Shown here piece after piece: positions 62,022 through 64,000 of a DNA stretch of 64,000 nucleotides. The position numbers and the translations under genes were made by a program. The stretch is from positions 62,001-126,000 of the forward strand of contig CAJTOL010000007.1 in NCBI GenBank assembly GCA_910577645.1. The letters run 5' to 3'. Origin of the DNA: an uncultured Lachnospiraceae bacterium. GTDB lineage: Bacteria; Bacillota; Clostridia; Lachnospirales; Lachnospiraceae. The number at the start of each line of letters is the position of its first letter. Positions within the stretch are counted from its first letter, which is position 1. Under the pieces are notes generated by a model. It saw only the letters and a list, made by a program, of their open reading frames with translations. It made no database searches and had not been told where the DNA came from.

Positions 62022-62860
62022 TGGGTAAAAAAAATACAGCACAAAATACGGCCTTGTCCATTTTCTTTTCCGTGCTTTCCATACTGTGGCTCTGCCCAAT
62101 TGCCCTGGTTGTCTTAAATTCTTTTAAGAAGAAAGCATATATCAGCCGCAGGCCTTTTGCCATCCCCACAGATAAAATGTTTGTAGGTCTGGAAAACTAT
62201 ATCAACGGCATTGAAAAAACCGGGTTCTTTGAGGCCTTTGGGTGGACTCTGTTTATCACTATCGGCTCTGTTTTTGTAATTATCCTGTGCACTTCCATGT
62301 GCGCCTGGTATATTGTCCGGGTAAAAAACACCTTTACAAGCGTTTTCTACTATTTATGCCTGTTTTCTATGATTGTGCCTTTCCAGATGGTTATGTTCCC
62401 TCTGTCAAAAATTGTGAACATGTTAAAGTTGAACACGCCATGGGGCCTGATTATTGTTTACCTGGGATTTGGGGCTGGGCTTTCGGTATTTATGTTTACA
62501 GGTTTTGTAAAATCTATCCCCCTGGAGATTGAGGAAGCCGCCATGATTGACGGCTGCACTCCCATCCACACTTTTTTTGACGTAGTATTTCCCATTATGA
62601 AGCCTACCTGTGTCACAGTGGCCATCCTTCAGACCATGTGGATATGGAACGACTATCTGCTGCCCTACTTAAATCTGGACATGAAACGGTTTAAAACCGT
62701 ATCCATTGCCATCCAGTATCTGCGGGGCGGATACGGTTCTATTGATATGGGAGCCATGATGGGCGTGCTGGTACTTGCTATTATCCCCATTATCATTTTC
62801 TATCTGTTCTGCCAGAAATACATCATTGAGGGTGTAGTAGCCGGAGCAGTAAAAGGTTAA
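62021..62860 (+). CDS. Carbohydrate ABC transporter permease (MalG/UgpE type)
   Basis: The second membrane subunit: 279 residues, six membrane segments, EAA loop EAAMIDGCTPIHTF near residue 173. The start shares a base with the stop of the first permease. It lies 28 bp before the LacI gene, so regulator and transporter share a transcript. With the binding protein it forms a CUT1-type importer that lacks its own ATPase here. Confidence 0.93.
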   Translation: MGKKNTAQNTALSIFFSVLSILWLCPIALVVLNSFKKKAYISRRPFAIPTDKMFVGLENYINGIEKTGFFEAFGWTLFITIGSVFVIILCTSMCAWYIVRVKNTFTSVFYYLCLFSMIVPFQMVMFPLSKIVNMLKLNTPWGLIIVYLGFGAGLSVFMFTGFVKSIPLEIEEAAMIDGCTPIHTFFDVVFPIMKPTCVTVAILQTMWIWNDYLLPYLNLDMKRFKTVSIAIQYLRGGYGSIDMGAMMGVLVLAIIPIIIFYLFCQKYIIEGVVAGAVKG

Positions 62861-62888
62861 ACTACCGAAATAACAAAGGGGACTTTTT

Positions 62889-63920
62889 ATGGACAGTATT
62901 ACTATCAAAGATGTAGCGAAAATTTGTGGTGTGGGTGTCAGTACTGTATCCAGGGCCATTAACAATCATCCGGATATTAACGAGGAGACCAAAAATATGG
63001 TGCTCCAGGTTATCCAGGAACACAATTATATCCCCAACAACAGCGCCAGGAATCTAAAACGGTCTGTTTCCAGGACTATCGTGGTCTTGATAAAAGGGAT
63101 TGACAATCCATTTTTCAGCGCTATGATCAAAATTTTCGGGGAGGAAATCCAGAACCGGCGGTATTCTTTCCTCCTCCATCGGGTTGACAGCGGAGAAAAT
63201 GAGGTTGATGTGGCTATGGAAGTAATAAAGGAAAAAAAGCCCAAAGGCATTATTTTTCTGGGCGGGTGTTTTTCCAACAGCCAGGAAAAGCTGGAGCAGC
63301 TGGATATCCCCTTCGTTCTGTCCACCATTGCCTCCACTGAACAGATGGATGAAAACCGGTTTTCCAGTATCTCTGTGGATGATATGGCGGAAAGCTACAA
63401 AATGGTCAGCTATCTCTGCGGTCAGGGTCACAAAAGGATTGGAATCCTGGCCGCCACCCCTGATGACGAAAGCATCGGCAAACTGCGGCTTCTGGGATAT
63501 CAAAAGGCTCTTTTCGATCATAACATTACCCCCGACCCCAGGTGGATTTTTTACAGTGATGAGGACATTGAATGTTATACCATGGGCAATGGATATCGCC
63601 AGATGCAAAAGGTGATGGCCTCGGATCAAGAGCTTACGGCTCTGTTTGCCGTGTCGGACAGTGTGGCCATCGGCGCCTGCAAAGCGGCATTCGATGCCGG
63701 AAAATCTGTGCCGGGAGATTATTCTATCGCCGGATTTGACGGACTGGATACTGCCCATTACTATAATCCCACCATTACCACCATACGGCAGCCAGTGGAG
63801 GATATGGCCGTGGCCACCATTAAAATTCTCTTTGACATGATTCGAAACAAAGCCCAAAACCAGAGGAAAGTATTTCAGGGTGAATTGGTGATAGGGGAAT
63901 CTACAAAGGTTGTAAACTGA
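62889..63920 (+). CDS. LacI-family transcriptional regulator
   Basis: The N-terminal helix-turn-helix and hinge are textbook (TIKDVAKICGVGVSTVSRAI), followed by a periplasmic-binding-like ligand domain that reads a sugar (VVLIKGIDNPFFSAM, RIGILAATPDDESIG, AGFDGLD). 343 aa. Encoded downstream of the ABC genes and likely to bind the GGTAACGTTACC site in their promoter. AAAGGGGAC precedes the ATG. After its stop the last 80 bases show no gene. Confidence 0.93.
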   Translation: MDSITIKDVAKICGVGVSTVSRAINNHPDINEETKNMVLQVIQEHNYIPNNSARNLKRSVSRTIVVLIKGIDNPFFSAMIKIFGEEIQNRRYSFLLHRVDSGENEVDVAMEVIKEKKPKGIIFLGGCFSNSQEKLEQLDIPFVLSTIASTEQMDENRFSSISVDDMAESYKMVSYLCGQGHKRIGILAATPDDESIGKLRLLGYQKALFDHNITPDPRWIFYSDEDIECYTMGNGYRQMQKVMASDQELTALFAVSDSVAIGACKAAFDAGKSVPGDYSIAGFDGLDTAHYYNPTITTIRQPVEDMAVATIKILFDMIRNKAQNQRKVFQGELVIGESTKVVN

Positions 63921-64000
63921 TGCATCCATTTCCTTTTCCGAAATAACAAAAGGGATATCCCCAAGCGGACACACTCTTCCATCGATAAAATAAAATAGAC

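Overview
The window reads as a chromosome segment of an anaerobic, low-to-mid GC Firmicute, most likely a Lachnospiraceae-type Clostridium. Supporting signs are the gene order priA-def-fmt-zinc protease-rsmB-rlmN-PP2C-PASTA kinase-rsgA-rpe-thiN, a SpoIIIE/FtsK translocase, formate-tetrahydrofolate ligase, TepA, strong AGGAGG ribosome sites and sigma-A promoters. The species cannot be fixed from the sequence alone.

Layout. 1-2.5 kb: two small unknown genes, then debris (an N-terminal TnpB fragment abutting a GT32 glycosyltransferase fragment). 2.5-23.8 kb: a long minus-strand housekeeping block for cofactor salvage, ribosome maturation, Ser/Thr signalling, RNA methylation, formyl-Met metabolism, replication restart, peptidoglycan precursors, one-carbon metabolism, chromosome translocation and a ClpP-like protease. 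23.9-25.1 kb: NADP isocitrate dehydrogenase. 25.3-31.6 kb: a sugar-acid or inositol-type catabolic unit (epimerase, IolI-like isomerase, IolB-like isomerase, DctPQM TRAP transporter, GntR regulator) with a GntR-like dyad inside the TRAP promoter. 31.7-36.4 kb: malQ, a PTS EIIC remnant, a Crp/Fnr regulator divergent from an SLC13-type transporter, and purC.

36.5-47.1 kb: a type III-A CRISPR-Cas island, all on the minus strand: cas6-cas10-csm2-csm3-csm4-csm5, leader, array of 28 identical repeats and 27 spacers, cas1 fragment, cas2, csm6. The interference and signalling parts look intact (Cas10 HD and GGDD, Csm3 Asp, Csm6 CARF and HEPN). cas1 has lost its N-terminal half exactly at the last repeat, so adaptation is probably broken. 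The spacers read as sense-strand phage gene pieces and several straddle ribosome-binding-site/start-codon junctions, so the crRNAs would be antisense to translation start regions. Two spacers overlap in sequence and differ by one synonymous base.

47.2-50.2 kb: a deletion scar joining a 5'-truncated D-serine dehydratase head-to-head with a 5'-truncated MFS transporter, then a solitary DNA cytosine methyltransferase whose promoter carries a dyad at the transcription start. 50.2-56.4 kb: a large secreted GLUG-repeat/coiled-coil protein with an MMPL/RND exporter and a divergent TetR regulator. 56.4-59.3 kb: a 42-bp perfect inverted repeat, an unknown charged protein, and an AgrC/AgrA-like two-component pair. 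59.3-64 kb: a LacI-regulated carbohydrate ABC uptake operon without its ATPase.

Dispersed palindromic repeats punctuate the gaps (around 2.4, 25.2, 47.2, 56.5 and 61.07 kb for one family; 19.95 and 26.95 kb for another; 2.46, 22.97 and 30.87 kb for a third). Several sit where transcription should end.
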